A program made the position numbers and the translations under genes. Shown here one piece after another: positions 1 to 8,941 of a stretch of DNA of 64,000 nucleotides. Position 1 is the first letter of the stretch, and every line of letters starts with the position of its first letter. This DNA comes from CAZUGO01 sp964619935 (GTDB lineage Bacteria; Planctomycetota; Phycisphaerae; UBA1845; CAIVHJ01), in the NCBI GenBank assembly GCA_964619935.1, contig CAZUGO010000036.1, positions 1 to 64,000 of the forward strand, written 5' to 3'. The notes beneath the pieces are model-generated. The model saw only the letters and a list, made by a program, of their open reading frames with translations, searched no databases and was not told the DNA's origin.

Positions 1-249
1 GGCGTCAGTGGAGTGAGCGCGGGGCGCTGGCCATGAGCGGGCTCATCGGCCAACGGCTGAACCGAACCTGGGAGACCTTCTGGGTGACCCGCCCGATCCA
101 TCGAGCGGCATAATCGCCCCCTTTTTTGGGATGCACCCCGACCGTCAGGGCCCAAACCGGGAGGTTGAATGGCGGATCGCCGCTCAGATACAATGGGCGA
201 TTGGCCCGGCGCTCGCCGGGATCGTGTATCTTTTGCTCTGGAGCCTGCC

Positions 250-1386
250 GTGCCGAACCCTGCTGCACCTGCGTCAACTGCCCTTCGGGAGTTTGGATCC
301 ATCCGCCGGGTGGTGGTCAAGGTCGGTAGCGGTGTCATTGCCGGTTCAGGCCAATTGCGGCCGGCGGTGATCAGCGCCCTGGCGGACGATGTTGCCGGGC
401 TGATTGGCGAGGGCAATGAGGTGATCATGGTGGTCTCCGGAGCCGTGGCCGCCGGGTTCCGGGCGCTGGGCATGACCAGCCCACCGACCGCAGTGGTCGA
501 GCGGCAGTCGGCCGCCTGCGTGGGTCAGTACCAGCTCATGACCCGCTTCTCCGAGGCGTTTCGCCGCCACAACATCGAGGTCGCCCAGTTGCTGCTCATG
601 GAGGAAGACATCGAAAGCCGCCGGCGGTTTATCAGCGCCCGACATACCCTCAGACTGCTGCTCGACAAGGGCATTGTTCCGATCATCAACGAGAACGACG
701 CCCTGGCCGACGATGAAGCCAAGATCGGTGACAACGACCACCTGGCAGCCCTGGTCACCAACCTGATCTCGGCCGAGTTGCTGGTTGTCCTCAGCACCGT
801 GGACGGGGTGTACCGCAATGGCAGCCGTGGCGAAATCTTCGACCAGGTGGACGTCGGCTCACCCATTGATGAGCACATCGCCCCGCACACCAGCGCGAGC
901 GGCGTCGGCGGAATGGTCGCCAAGGTGGCCGCCGCGCGACTCGCCAGCCGCTGGGGCGTGCCGACGGTGATCGCCAACGGAACCCAGCCGGGTGTCTTGT
1001 CGCCGATCGTGCGCGGTGCCGCCGTGGGCACCTGGTTCCGGCCTCGACCCAGCCAACTGAGCGCCCGCAAGCGCTGGATCGCCTTTCGGGCCCGCTCACA
1101 CGGGGCGGTCGAGGTCGATGCCGGAGCCCGCGACGCGATCCTGCAGCGCAAGGCCAGCCTGCTGCCCTCCGGCATCGTGGCGGTCCACGGCTCATTCTCG
1201 ATGGGCGCGCGGGTCGACCTCCAGGATTCAGCCGGCAAGATCATCGCCGTTGGCCTGGTGTCCTATTCGGCCGATGAGATTCGCCGCATGCAGGGCCGGC
1301 GGCGGGCCGAGTTCAAGGCGGTCCTGGGCTATGAATACGTCAGCGAAATCATCAACCGCGACGACCTGGTCGTCCTGGAGCACTGA
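250..1386 (+). CDS. proB: Glutamate 5-kinase
   Basis: Phosphorylates L-glutamate to gamma-glutamyl phosphate, the first step of proline synthesis in the cytoplasm. The 378-residue product opens with the amino-acid-kinase strand VVVKVGSGVI, has the substrate loop GDNDHLAALV, the nucleotide-site segment GVGGMVAKVAAARL, and a C-terminal PUA domain of about 100 residues. Length matches the family (about 370). I chose the GTG at 250 because GGAG ends 6 bases before it and the kinase fold begins about 20 residues later. The same frame is open upstream to an ATG at 169, which would add 27 unlike residues. proA follows 25 bases downstream in the same direction, so the two are probably one operon. The PUA domain is often linked with proline feedback, which is family knowledge rather than something seen here. 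Confidence 0.93.
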   Translation: MPNPAAPASTALREFGSIRRVVVKVGSGVIAGSGQLRPAVISALADDVAGLIGEGNEVIMVVSGAVAAGFRALGMTSPPTAVVERQSAACVGQYQLMTRFSEAFRRHNIEVAQLLLMEEDIESRRRFISARHTLRLLLDKGIVPIINENDALADDEAKIGDNDHLAALVTNLISAELLVVLSTVDGVYRNGSRGEIFDQVDVGSPIDEHIAPHTSASGVGGMVAKVAAARLASRWGVPTVIANGTQPGVLSPIVRGAAVGTWFRPRPSQLSARKRWIAFRARSHGAVEVDAGARDAILQRKASLLPSGIVAVHGSFSMGARVDLQDSAGKIIAVGLVSYSADEIRRMQGRRRAEFKAVLGYEYVSEIINRDDLVVLEH

Positions 1387-1411
1387 TTTGACGCCCGAAT
1401 CCCCACAGACG

Positions 1412-2647
1412 ATGACCGAGCAAGCCGCCCGGGCCCGCGCCGCCGCCGCCGAATTGGCCGGCCTGAGCACCGCCGCCAAGAACCACGTGCTGCGCCGGCT
1501 GGCCGATCATCTCGACTTGCACGCCGACGCCGTGCTGCAAGCCAATGCCCGCGACCTCGACGTCGCTCGATCCGCGGGGCTGGGCTCCGCCAAGCTGCAC
1601 CGGCTGACCTTGACGGTTGCGTCCGTCCAACAGATGGCCGCCGGCTTGCGGCAGGTTGCCGAACTGCCCGATCCGGTGGGCGCGATCACCGCCCGGCGCA
1701 CGGTCGCAAGCGGATTGCAGGTTCGCAAGGTGCGTTGTCCGATCGGCGTGATCATGATGATCTACGAGGCCCGTCCGAATGTCACCATCGACGCCTTCGC
1801 CTTGTGTTTCAAAGCCGGGAACGCCTGCCTGCTGAAGGGCGGCCGGGAGGCCCGGCACTCCAACGAATGGCTCGCCGCTGCCGTGTGGCAGGTCCTCGGC
1901 GAACAAGGCATCTCGCCGGCCGCGCTGGTGCTGCTGACCACCTCCGACCGCGAGGCCATCAAGTCCCTGCTGCGCCTGCACCAGACCATCGACCTGGTGA
2001 TTCCGCGCGGCGGCATCGAGTTGATTCGGTTCGTGCACCAGCACTCGCAGATTCCAACGATTCAACACTTTCACGGAGTGTGCCACATTTTCATCGATGC
2101 CAGCGCCCGCCTGGATTCCGCGATCGAAATCTGCTGCTCGGCCAAGACTTCGGCTCCAGCCACCTGCAACGCCGTTGAGGCCGTCCTGGTGCACCAGGCC
2201 ATCGCCGACCGCTGTGTCCCGAAGCTGGTCGCCGAATTCAGCAGCCGGGGCGTGCAGGTCCGGGGCGACCCGGCGGTGTGCGCCCTGGCGGCCGCCGCCA
2301 CGCCGGCCGCCGCCGACGACTGGGGTCGCGAGTTTCTCGATTTGGTCGTGGCCATGCGCGTGGTCCCCGACAGCGCCGCCGCCATCGAACACATCCACAC
2401 CTACGGCTCGAACCACACCGATGCCATCATCACCGAAGACCCGGCCAGCGCGCAGCGCTTTACCGACCAGGTGCAATCCTCTTGCACACTGGTCAACGCC
2501 TCCACCCGCTTCAACGACGGCTACCAACTGGGCCTGGGTGCCGAAATCGGCATCAGCACCTCGAAGATCCATGCCTACGGCCCAATGGGCCTGGAAGAGC
2601 TGACCACCCAGCGTTACGTCGTTCAAGGACAGGGTCACTGCCGTTAG
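1412..2647 (+). CDS. proA: Gamma-glutamyl phosphate reductase
   Basis: NADPH-dependent reduction of gamma-glutamyl phosphate to glutamate semialdehyde, the second step of proline synthesis. The 411-residue protein has the aldehyde-dehydrogenase-superfamily signature IYEARPNVTIDA near residues 117-128, KGGREA near 142-147, and the catalytic cysteine in SAPATCNAVEAV (about Cys252). Length is typical (E. coli 417). The ATG at 1412 is taken as the start. An in-frame TTG at 1388, two bases after the proB stop, would add 8 residues and couple the genes more tightly. There is no visible feature that decides between them. The next gene is convergent and ends 81 bases away. Confidence 0.94.
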   Translation: MTEQAARARAAAAELAGLSTAAKNHVLRRLADHLDLHADAVLQANARDLDVARSAGLGSAKLHRLTLTVASVQQMAAGLRQVAELPDPVGAITARRTVASGLQVRKVRCPIGVIMMIYEARPNVTIDAFALCFKAGNACLLKGGREARHSNEWLAAAVWQVLGEQGISPAALVLLTTSDREAIKSLLRLHQTIDLVIPRGGIELIRFVHQHSQIPTIQHFHGVCHIFIDASARLDSAIEICCSAKTSAPATCNAVEAVLVHQAIADRCVPKLVAEFSSRGVQVRGDPAVCALAAAATPAAADDWGREFLDLVVAMRVVPDSAAAIEHIHTYGSNHTDAIITEDPASAQRFTDQVQSSCTLVNASTRFNDGYQLGLGAEIGISTSKIHAYGPMGLEELTTQRYVVQGQGHCR

Positions 2648-2728
2648 CCGGCAGCGTTCATGCCCCTCCGGCCGCCCGCTTGCGACCTGATTGCAGTGGG
2701 GTTCTTGAAGCGCCGACCAAACATCGGG

Positions 2729-5700
2729 TTACGGGCAGCGGCCCCAGGCCCCCAGGACCGGGGCCAGGTCGGCGCCGTCAACCGCCCCGTCGCCGGTGAG
2801 GTCGGCCGGATGGCCGGGGTTGGGTCCCCAGGCGCCCAGCACAAAAGCCAGATCAGGAGCCGAAACCAGGCCGTTGCCGTCGAAGTCGGCCGTACAACAG
2901 GCCACCACTTCCTGGGATTCGACAGCGCCGATATCGACGAGGGCGGTGCCGTCGGCGTTACCATCCACGATCCGCGGGTCACCGAAGAGGTCTCCCGCGG
3001 GGCCCTGGATCACCGCCGCATTCTCGCCGGCGTCGATCAGCGGGGAGCACGATTGCAGGCTGACGTCATCATCGTCGGTGCCGGCGACGTCGTCCGGTCC
3101 GTCGGCATCCTGGAAGCCAGGGTCGGCGCCGGTGTTGCCAAACCCGCCCAGGATCCCGGTGTGGCCCTGGATACAACTGTAATCGATCTGCACCGTGCCG
3201 CCGGTCAGTTGGGCAAACTGGTCGGTGCCGGTCGCGGTCTGGTTGCCCCACAAGATGGTGTTGACAATCACGGCTGTGGATCCGGCCGTACTGAAGATTC
3301 CGGCGCCCTGCAAGGGGGCGGTATTGCTGATGACGGAGTTGTTGACCAGGGTCAGCGAACCGCCGACATTGGCGAACGCACCGCCGATGGCGCCGGCCTG
3401 GTTGCCGCTGAACCGGCAGTTGACGGCGGTGGGCGTGCTGCCGTGCGCGGTCACGCCGCCGCCCCAGTCCTCGGCGCGGTTGCCGTCGATGCGGCAACTG
3501 ATCAACTGCGGGCTCCCGGGCAGCCAATTGTGCATGCCGCCGCCCCAGCGGATCGCCCGATTGCGATGGACCTGGCAGTGCCGCAGAATGGGACTGCCGG
3601 CCCGATTGTAGACCCCGGCGCCGTAGTCGTCGGCTCCGCCGCAATCGGCATGGCCGCCCACGATCCGGAACCCATCGAGCACCGCCGTGGCGGCCGTGAA
3701 GCTGGTGGTCAGGACGTGGCAACTGTTGTCGGCGATCCCGGTGAAGCCGGCACCGTCATCGCCCAGCAGATCGCCGCTCAACACCGTGGGCTGGGTCAGC
3801 CAGTCGCGCTGTGCCCGCACCGTCTCGGTGCCGCTGAAGCCGCCGTAGACCGCCACGCCATCATGCAGATGGAACGTCGCGCTGCGGTCGGCGGTACCGC
3901 GATCGGGGGTGTAGGTGCCGGCGGCAACCCAGACCTCCGGCGTGACGCTGAGCGGATCGGCAACCTGCTCCAGGGCATCCTGCAAATCTCGGAAGGCGTC
4001 GGCCCAGCGAAGCCCGTCGTTCGATCCGGTGGCCGACGCGTGCACATGGACCACTGCCTGATGTTCATAGGCGCCCATGTCGGCAATCGCCGGCCCGGCA
4101 CCAGACTCTCGGCGATCGGCCACCTGCGTGGGATCATTGAGCAGGCGCGGTCGCCAATCAAGATCCAACGGCAGGGGCTCGTCGATATCGCCGTCGTCAT
4201 CCAGGTCCAGAAGGTCTGCCGCGATCATGCGGTTAGCCGCGGCATCAATGCACGGCGATCCGGCCGACAGCCGGGCCTGGTCATCGGCGGTCCCGGGGAT
4301 ATCGTCGGCCCCGTCGGGGTCGGTCAGGCCCGGATCAGCGGCGATGTTCCCGGTTCCGCCGAGGGCGCCGCTCCAGCCCTGAATGCAGCAGTGATCCACC
4401 GCCACGGCATCACCGAGCAATTGGTCGGCCTCGCTGCGCCCGGCCGCGGTGCTGTTGCCCCACAGGATCGAGTTGGCCAGTTGGATGCTGCCGCCGGCGC
4501 TGCCGTGGATGGCGCCACCGAACTCATCGGCCTGGTTCAGACTGAATGTGCCCTGGTGCACGACCACGGCGGCTCCGTGACTGGACAGCGCTCCACCGCC
4601 GGTGCCGGCCTGGTTGCCGCTGAACAGACAGTTGGCCAGGGTGACGCCGACGGCCTCCACTGACAGGGCGCCGCCGCGAAATCCGGCCTGGTTGCCACCG
4701 AACACACAATTGACCACACCCAGGCCGGCGGCGGGCGAGGCATCGACGGCCCCGCCTTGGATCTCCGCCCGGTTGTGCAGGAAGCGGCAGTTGACCAGTT
4801 GCAGATCGCCGCGGCCAATCCAGACCCCGGCGCCGCGGTCGCCGTCGCCGGTGCAGTCGGCATGTCCCGCGGTCACGGTAAAGCCGTCCAACCGGGCGGC
4901 GGACCCCGGATCGTCGGCCACCAGCACGTGGCAACTGTTGTCGCTGTTATTTTGAAACAGCGGTCCATCATCAGCGAGCAGGTCGCCGCTGAGCACGGTC
5001 TCGTAGGACCGCCAATCGCGCTGCTGCCGGAAGGTCTCACTGCCGGAAAACCCGCCGAACATCGCGAGGCCGTCGGCCAACGCAAACGCCAACCCGCGCT
5101 CCGCGGTGCCCCGATCGGGTGTGTACACGCCGGCCGCCACCCACACCTCGGTGATCAGGCTGCCGGGGGCGGCCGCGGCCGCCAGGGCATCCTGGACATC
5201 GGTGAAGGCGTCGGACCAGGTCCGCCCGTTGGCGGCACCGCGGGCAGACGCATCAACGAACGCGATCGGACTGTGCTCAAACGCACCCATGTCGACCACC
5301 GGCGGCCCGGTCGTGCCCGGATCGCCGGGATCGGGATCAACCGCCGGAGCATCCAGACGGCGCGGAACGCCGCCGGCGTCGATGGGCAGCAGTTCGGCAA
5401 GGTCACCATCGTCGTCCAGATCGGTGACATCCGGAGGCAAGGCGTTGTTGTGGCCGGCATCGAGGGCGGGCGAGAACGCGGTCAACCGCAGGTCATCGTC
5501 CGGGGTCCCGAGAACATCGTCCGCCCCATCGACATCGTGAAACAGCGGGTCTGCGGCCAGGTTTCCGGTGCCGCCGGCTTGCCAATCCTGAACGCAACTG
5601 TAGTTCACCACCGCCAGGCCGGCGATCTGGCCGGTTCCGGGCGGACCGTCGGCGGCCACGTTGTTCCACACGATGCAGTTGGTCAGCGCCGGCAGGGCTC

Positions 5701-8188
5701 CGGCCGTGCCATACACGCCGCCGCCGGCCGCGGAGGCACTGTTGCCGGCCAGCGAGCAGTTGACCAGGCTCGGTGCCGCCCCGCTACAAAACAGACCGCC
5801 GCCGTCATCCGCATGGTTCCCGGTCCAGGCGCAGTTGATCAAGAGGGGGCTGCCACCCAGCACCTGCATGCCACCGCCGGCGTCATCGGCAAAGTTCCCG
5901 GCGAGCGCGCAGTTGATCAACATCGGCAGGCTCTTGCCCGCCACCGACACGCCGCCACCCGCCTCCGCGAAATTGGCGGTGATCACACAGTTCACGATCT
6001 GCGGGGCTGCGTCGATGATCGACACCCCGCCGCCCGACTGGGCCATGCCGCCGCGAATGATGAATCCGTCCAGCACCGGGTCCGCGCCCGGACCGCTGAT
6101 CCGCACCACGCCGGCGCTGTTGTCCAGGTAGCTGGCCCCACCTGGGAATCCGGCCGGGTCATCGTTGCCCTGCAGATCACCGCTGAGAATGGTTGGATGA
6201 AGCCGCCAGTCGCGCTCGGTTCGATTCTGCTCGGTACCGGCGAACCCGCCGTAGACTGCCACCTTGCCGGTGAGTTCGAAGGCCTGATCCCGATCCCCGG
6301 AGCCGCGATCCGGCAGGTAACTGCCGGCCGCCACCCAGATCTCGACCCACACCGCCGTCGATGATGCGGCGGCGTCCAGGGCCTCCTGCACCTCGACAAA
6401 TGCGTCCGCCCAGCTCAGCCCGCTACCGGCTCCCCGGGCGGAGGCGTCGACAAACAGGCGGACCTGGCATTCGTCCAGAATGCCATTGTCGTCGGCGTCC
6501 GGACTGCCGCCGCCAAGGTCGCAATCGTCGGGAATGCCGTTGGCGTTGCAGTCGGCGGCCGAACCGTCGAACAGTTCGCACAAGTCCACCGTGCGGTTGC
6601 CGTTGCAATCTTCCAGGCCGCCCGGTTCGCACTCATCCGGAAAGTGGTTGCCGTTGCAATCCACACTCGCACCGCAGCCGTCCGCTGCACATCCGGATGC
6701 GGCGCAGTCCAGATCGCACGGGTCCGGGCGGCCGTTACCGTTGCAATCGGTCACAAACTGCAGCGCTGCGGCCGCGTTGATCCGGCCGTACCCGTACAGC
6801 GGATCGAATCCAGGAGCACCCAGGTCGTCGGTGCCGGTCCGCAGCGCCACCCGAATGACACCGGGGCCCAGGTCGGCGGCCGCCGAACGCAGCGCCGCGG
6901 CCAGCCCCGCGACGTGGGTGCAGGCCATGCTGGTCCCGTCAGATCGATAATAGCGTGCGTCACGATCGAACGCCGGCACGAAGCGGGCCCCGGGGACGTA
7001 ATCCGGATCGCCGAGGTACAGGTCCGTGCCGGCGCCGCGCAGCGACAGGATGTCCACGCCCGGAGCGGCGACGTCGATGATCTGGCCCCAATTCGAAAAT
7101 GCCGCCCGGACATCGGCTGGATCGGTCGCCGCCACCGCCACCACCGTGTCGATGTTCGCGGGGGTAAACAAGGCGGCGTCGACGTTGAAGTTCATCGCGG
7201 CCGCAATGCTCACACAGCCCAGCGCGTCGGCATAGTGAAAGGCGTCAGCCAGGGCCGCGCTGCTGCCGAGCGCCCCGTAGCCGTTATTGATTACCGCGGC
7301 GCCGTGCTCGGCCGCATACTGCACGGCCTCGATCAGCGGCCCAACCCCGCCCGGGCCGTCCCCGGGCAGACCCTTGAGCACCATGATCTGGGCCTCAGGG
7401 GCCACCCCCACAATCCCCACGCCGTTGACCGGCGCCGCAATCGTGCCGCAACCGTGGGTACCATGCCCCAGGTCGTCCGACGGGTCGGGATCGTCGTTCA
7501 CAAAATCGTACCCGTGCAGGTCATCGACGTAGCCGTTGTTGTCGTCGTCAAAGCCGGGCACGCCCTGCAGTTCCGCCAGATTGGTCCACAGATTGGGGAC
7601 GTCTTCATGGGCGGTATCCACGCCGCTGTCGATCACCGCGACCACCCTCCCGGCACCGCGGGCCCCGGCCGACCACAGGCTGTCCGCCGCGATGGTCTGC
7701 AGGCCCCACAAGTCGGGATACGGCTGCCCCCAAGCACCGCTGCTCCACACCCCGGCGGGAGCCACATAAGGATCATTGGGTAGCCCGGCCGGCTCGAAGC
7801 ACAGCCCGGTCTCGGCGTACGCGACGGCCGGATGCCGCCGCAGGGCCGCCACCGCGTCCGACGCAGCGCCGGTGCGACAACGCAGCATGATGATGTTGCC
7901 GAGCCCCAGCGATTGATACAATTCAGCGGCGGTTGCCGGCGGTGACCGAAACAGGCGCCGGCCATCTCTCAGGTCGAACCGCCGCTGCAGCGCCCGCAGC
8001 GATGACGATGCCTTACCGTGGACCTCGATTTCGCCGTCGCCGGAGAGGGTCACCAAACAGGCGGGACCGTACTTGACAATGATGTCGCTCGCACAGCGAC
8101 CCTCCGGCGACCCCGCCGACACCCCTGGCGGAGCCGCAATGCTCCCGGCGACGCCGACCCCCCAAATGAATCCCAGCCATCGAATCAC
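2729..8188 (-). CDS. Secreted subtilisin-like protease with three beta-helix modules and dockerin-like tail
   Basis: An exported S8 serine protease of 1819 residues. A GTG start at 8188 gives a signal peptide ending near ASA/VSA around residue 25. The catalytic triad is complete: Asp187 in VVAVIDSGVD, His242 in GHGTHG and Ser420 in SDGTSMA; Asn333 is the likely oxyanion-hole residue. Residues 480-575 hold DxCDxNxNGIPDDC-like Ca-binding repeats. Three homologous modules follow (about 577-975, 976-1378, 1379-1755), each starting (V/H)DASARG...W-DAF and rich in NC-x-F-x-GN-A-GGG strands, as in right-handed parallel beta-helix or choice-of-anchor Q proteins. Residues 1770-1819 are two dockerin-like EF-hand loops ending GAWG. 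The length is far beyond an ordinary subtilisin. Surface degradation or self-display is inferred. Confidence 0.85.
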   Translation of the reverse strand: MIRWLGFIWGVGVAGSIAAPPGVSAGSPEGRCASDIIVKYGPACLVTLSGDGEIEVHGKASSSLRALQRRFDLRDGRRLFRSPPATAAELYQSLGLGNIIMLRCRTGAASDAVAALRRHPAVAYAETGLCFEPAGLPNDPYVAPAGVWSSGAWGQPYPDLWGLQTIAADSLWSAGARGAGRVVAVIDSGVDTAHEDVPNLWTNLAELQGVPGFDDDNNGYVDDLHGYDFVNDDPDPSDDLGHGTHGCGTIAAPVNGVGIVGVAPEAQIMVLKGLPGDGPGGVGPLIEAVQYAAEHGAAVINNGYGALGSSAALADAFHYADALGCVSIAAAMNFNVDAALFTPANIDTVVAVAATDPADVRAAFSNWGQIIDVAAPGVDILSLRGAGTDLYLGDPDYVPGARFVPAFDRDARYYRSDGTSMACTHVAGLAAALRSAAADLGPGVIRVALRTGTDDLGAPGFDPLYGYGRINAAAALQFVTDCNGNGRPDPCDLDCAASGCAADGCGASVDCNGNHFPDECEPGGLEDCNGNRTVDLCELFDGSAADCNANGIPDDCDLGGGSPDADDNGILDECQVRLFVDASARGAGSGLSWADAFVEVQEALDAAASSTAVWVEIWVAAGSYLPDRGSGDRDQAFELTGKVAVYGGFAGTEQNRTERDWRLHPTILSGDLQGNDDPAGFPGGASYLDNSAGVVRISGPGADPVLDGFIIRGGMAQSGGGVSIIDAAPQIVNCVITANFAEAGGGVSVAGKSLPMLINCALAGNFADDAGGGMQVLGGSPLLINCAWTGNHADDGGGLFCSGAAPSLVNCSLAGNSASAAGGGVYGTAGALPALTNCIVWNNVAADGPPGTGQIAGLAVVNYSCVQDWQAGGTGNLAADPLFHDVDGADDVLGTPDDDLRLTAFSPALDAGHNNALPPDVTDLDDDGDLAELLPIDAGGVPRRLDAPAVDPDPGDPGTTGPPVVDMGAFEHSPIAFVDASARGAANGRTWSDAFTDVQDALAAAAAPGSLITEVWVAAGVYTPDRGTAERGLAFALADGLAMFGGFSGSETFRQQRDWRSYETVLSGDLLADDGPLFQNNSDNSCHVLVADDPGSAARLDGFTVTAGHADCTGDGDRGAGVWIGRGDLQLVNCRFLHNRAEIQGGAVDASPAAGLGVVNCVFGGNQAGFRGGALSVEAVGVTLANCLFSGNQAGTGGGALSSHGAAVVVHQGTFSLNQADEFGGAIHGSAGGSIQLANSILWGNSTAAGRSEADQLLGDAVAVDHCCIQGWSGALGGTGNIAADPGLTDPDGADDIPGTADDQARLSAGSPCIDAAANRMIAADLLDLDDDGDIDEPLPLDLDWRPRLLNDPTQVADRRESGAGPAIADMGAYEHQAVVHVHASATGSNDGLRWADAFRDLQDALEQVADPLSVTPEVWVAAGTYTPDRGTADRSATFHLHDGVAVYGGFSGTETVRAQRDWLTQPTVLSGDLLGDDGAGFTGIADNSCHVLTTSFTAATAVLDGFRIVGGHADCGGADDYGAGVYNRAGSPILRHCQVHRNRAIRWGGGMHNWLPGSPQLISCRIDGNRAEDWGGGVTAHGSTPTAVNCRFSGNQAGAIGGAFANVGGSLTLVNNSVISNTAPLQGAGIFSTAGSTAVIVNTILWGNQTATGTDQFAQLTGGTVQIDYSCIQGHTGILGGFGNTGADPGFQDADGPDDVAGTDDDDVSLQSCSPLIDAGENAAVIQGPAGDLFGDPRIVDGNADGTALVDIGAVESQEVVACCTADFDGNGLVSAPDLAFVLGAWGPNPGHPADLTGDGAVDGADLAPVLGAWGRCP
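2924..6460 (-). repeat. Three tandem ~1.2-kb coding repeats (beta-helix modules)
   Basis: Within the protease gene, three diverged copies lie head to tail at about 6460-5264, 5263-4055 and 4054-2924. Each encodes the same order of motifs: a DASARG-type opening, EVWVAAGTYTPDRGT, YGGFSGTE-x-x-RDW, TVLSGDL, several NC-x-x-GN repeats, then ADP-G-x-D-x-DGADD and a closing MGAFEH. Boundaries are set by eye from the protein. The copies differ too much for a recent duplication. Confidence 0.7.
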
Positions 8189-8282
8189 GGTTGTTTCCGA
8201 TTCGCCCTGATCGCAGCACCCGCCAGGAGCGCCATGATGGATCTATGCGAAAACCAGAAATGAACTCCCATGCGTCAATTCG

Positions 8283-8311
8283 ATTATATCGACGACGCCT
8301 GACCCCTTAAA
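8283..8311 (-). promoter_or_regulatory. Candidate sigma70-type promoter of the protease gene
   Basis: On the minus strand a perfect TATAAT (8288-8283) lies 17 bases after TTTAAG (8311-8306). Transcription would start near 8276, giving a leader of about 88 bases before the GTG at 8188. The -35 match is weak, so this rests mainly on the -10 element and the spacing. Confidence 0.4.
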
Positions 8312-8420
8312 ATGAAATCTGATGGGTTCGCGAGCTGCGGCGTCGCTGATCTTGACAATTCAGCGGCGCTCAAAAACTTTTTTTCTGGGCCACCGGGTCG
8401 GTGGCGTGAAAGGAGTGGCG

Positions 8421-8834
8421 TTGGCCGGCTACTCAGGCACCCCTCTGGCAAAGAAGCTCGGAATCAAGGCGGATACCCGCCTGGTCGTGCTGCGGGCCCC
8501 GCCGGACTTTCCGGCACGGCTGGCCCCGCTGCCGCCCGGGGTGGTGCTGAACACCGACCTCCGCGGGACGCGCGCCTATGACGTCATCGTGTTCTTTGCC
8601 GACTCGACCCACCGGCTGACCACCCGCTTCGCAGCACTGGTGGATCGATTGAGTCCCGCCGGCGGGCTGTGGATTGCCTGGCCGAAGCAGCGTTCCGGCG
8701 TTGCCACCGATTTGAGCGGGGACGTCGTCCGCAGGGTCGGCCTGCGCGCAGGGTTGGTGGACAACAAGGTGTGCGCGGTGGACGACACCTGGTCCGGCCT
8801 GCGCTTTGTGGTTCGCCTGAAGGACCGCCGGTAG
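8421..8834 (+). CDS. DUF3052-family protein
   Basis: A 137-residue cytoplasmic protein of the DUF3052 type, function unknown. It begins AGYSGTPLAKKLGIK, the characteristic opening of that family, and continues with a small alpha/beta domain containing YDVIVFFAD and GLWIAWPK. The start is taken as the TTG at 8421 because AAGGAG sits 5 bases before it and it places the family opening at residue 2. In-frame GTGs at 8406 and 8415 are alternatives; the second overlaps the ribosome site. It is the only plus-strand gene inside a 22-kb minus-strand block and is convergent with the gene ending at 8942, with a strong hairpin between them. Confidence 0.75.
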   Translation: MAGYSGTPLAKKLGIKADTRLVVLRAPPDFPARLAPLPPGVVLNTDLRGTRAYDVIVFFADSTHRLTTRFAALVDRLSPAGGLWIAWPKQRSGVATDLSGDVVRRVGLRAGLVDNKVCAVDDTWSGLRFVVRLKDRR

Positions 8835-8878
8835 CGCTGCTGGGCCGGCGCGGGTAAGCAGTCTTTCACCCGTGCGAC

Positions 8879-8924
8879 GGGCAGAGCCCGGACCACGGGG
8901 TTCGACTCGTGGTGGGCTCTGCCC
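8879..8924. terminator. Bidirectional hairpin between convergent genes
   Basis: A perfect 11-bp stem GGGCAGAGCCC / GGGCTCTGCCC encloses a second stem ACCACG / CGTGGT. It lies between the stop at 8834 (plus) and the stop at 8942 (minus), so it is well placed to end transcription from both sides. There is no clear T-run on either side, so intrinsic termination is likely but not certain. Confidence 0.6.
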
Positions 8925-8941
8925 GCAGCGACAGAAAGCGA

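Noticed and set aside
5..277. Minus-strand open frame of 90 codons at the left edge
   Set aside because: No ribosome site, no motif, and it overlaps the proB start.
2660..4663. Plus-strand open frame of 667 codons opposite the protease
   Set aside because: It is antisense to the repeated beta-helix modules and mirrors their composition.
2924..6460. CRISPR-like array in the repeated part of the protease gene
   Set aside because: The repeats are long, diverged and in frame with a protein; there are no short identical repeats with spacers anywhere in the window.
8879..8924. tRNA or tRNA fragment, suggested by GGGTTCGACTC
   Set aside because: There is no acceptor, D or anticodon arm around it; it is the loop of the terminator-like hairpin.
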